Positions 1 through 64,000 of a stretch of DNA of 64,000 nt are shown here, in pieces. Under the pieces are notes generated by a model. The model did no database searches. It had not been told where the DNA came from and saw nothing but the letters and a program-made list of their open reading frames with translations. This DNA is from Ridgeia piscesae (taxonomy: Eukaryota > Annelida > Polychaeta > Sabellida > Siboglinidae), in assembly GCA_025642075.2 (NCBI GenBank), contig JAODUO010000572.1, positions 124,001 to 188,000 of the forward strand, read 5' to 3'. The translations under genes were made by a program, and so were the position numbers. Position 1 is the first letter of the stretch. Every line of letters begins with the position of its first letter.

Positions 1-135
1 ATTGGTGGTGGTGATGATAGGGTAAGAGGGAGTGGAGATGGGTGGTGGAGATGATTGGGTAAGAGGGCATGGAGATGGGTGGTGGGAATGATAGGGTAAG
101 AGAGAGTGGAGATTGGTGGTGGAGATGGTAGGGTG
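1..135 (+). repeat. Minisatellite, about 37-bp unit
   Basis: Three and a half imperfect copies of a purine-rich unit (ggtggtggagatg, then atagggtaagaggg, then agtggagatg). It lies in the intron upstream of the first recognised exon. Confidence 0.8.
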
Positions 136-391
136 GGTCCAAGGAAAGAAAGAACGAGGACACAATATAGATGACCAATGCCGAGGCAAGTGTCACCACC
201 TCTCTCCTAGTACGTAGTTTTGCCGAAGATATTATTTCACTTCTTGAAAGACACATAGTTCTGCCTCTGGTGTGCCCCAAGGGACTCTGGTATAGATATT
301 TCCCCATTGCCATCAACATATTGAACATCAGTGCCAAGGTTTACGAATGTGTCTATATTATCCGCTGTATGAAATCATCTTTGCTTGCCAG

Positions 392-64000
<63,609 letters not shown>

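Noticed and set aside
171..391. The N-terminal part of the open frame ending in exon 1 as coding sequence
   Set aside because: It shows no resemblance to the Gly-rich unit, whereas 392-599 does, and a good acceptor separates them. Left as uncertain.

Overview
The window is animal (metazoan, invertebrate-type) nuclear DNA. It has dozens of GT-AG introns of about 250 to 1400 bp, many (TA)n and (GT)n microsatellites, non-LTR retrotransposon remnants, and protein modules typical of animal extracellular proteins (EGF-like, von Willebrand factor D, LamG/jellyroll). The phylum cannot be fixed from the sequence alone.

Nearly everything belongs to ONE giant plus-strand gene that enters at the left edge and leaves at the right edge. 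I traced 41 consecutive coding exons by matching splice sites, reading phase and repeat homology. They total about 33.9 kb of coding sequence (about 11,300 residues). Neither the start codon/signal peptide nor the stop codon is in the window.

Layout of the protein: (1) about 392-27,180, exons 1-18: an array of long glycine-rich units of 375-415 residues, each with a GD(R/K/G)TG hallmark and several GGGSGG and GGRIAV segments (11 hallmarks seen). (2) about 27,185-40,136, exons 18-32: about 50 EGF-like repeats with a strict four-repeat (A-B-C-D) super-period, 12 cycles. (3) about 40,558-41,231, exons 33-34: a single FGYxNxN-type domain at the junction. (4) about 42,008-64,000, exons 35-41: eight copies, the last cut by the window edge, of a module of EGF pair, VWD-like domain, LamG-like domain and Cys-rich domain. 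Exon 18 carries the Gly-rich to EGF join and exon 35 the EGF to VWD/LamG join in single reading frames, so these are not separate neighbouring genes.

Introns carry microsatellites, CR1/L2-like LINE 3' ends in both orientations (31.3-32.1 kb plus; 13.7-14.1 kb minus), another LINE fragment on minus (24.8-25.3 kb), and, in the 3.7-kb intron at 53.4-57.2 kb, a decayed minus-strand gene flanked by inverted, satellite-like repeats of about 310 bp. The main oddities are an unexplained frame change inside exon 35 (about 43.66-43.79 kb), a GC-AG intron, and an RERR furin-type site in exon 40. The protein is most likely a secreted or cell-surface structural/adhesive protein; its function is not known from the sequence.
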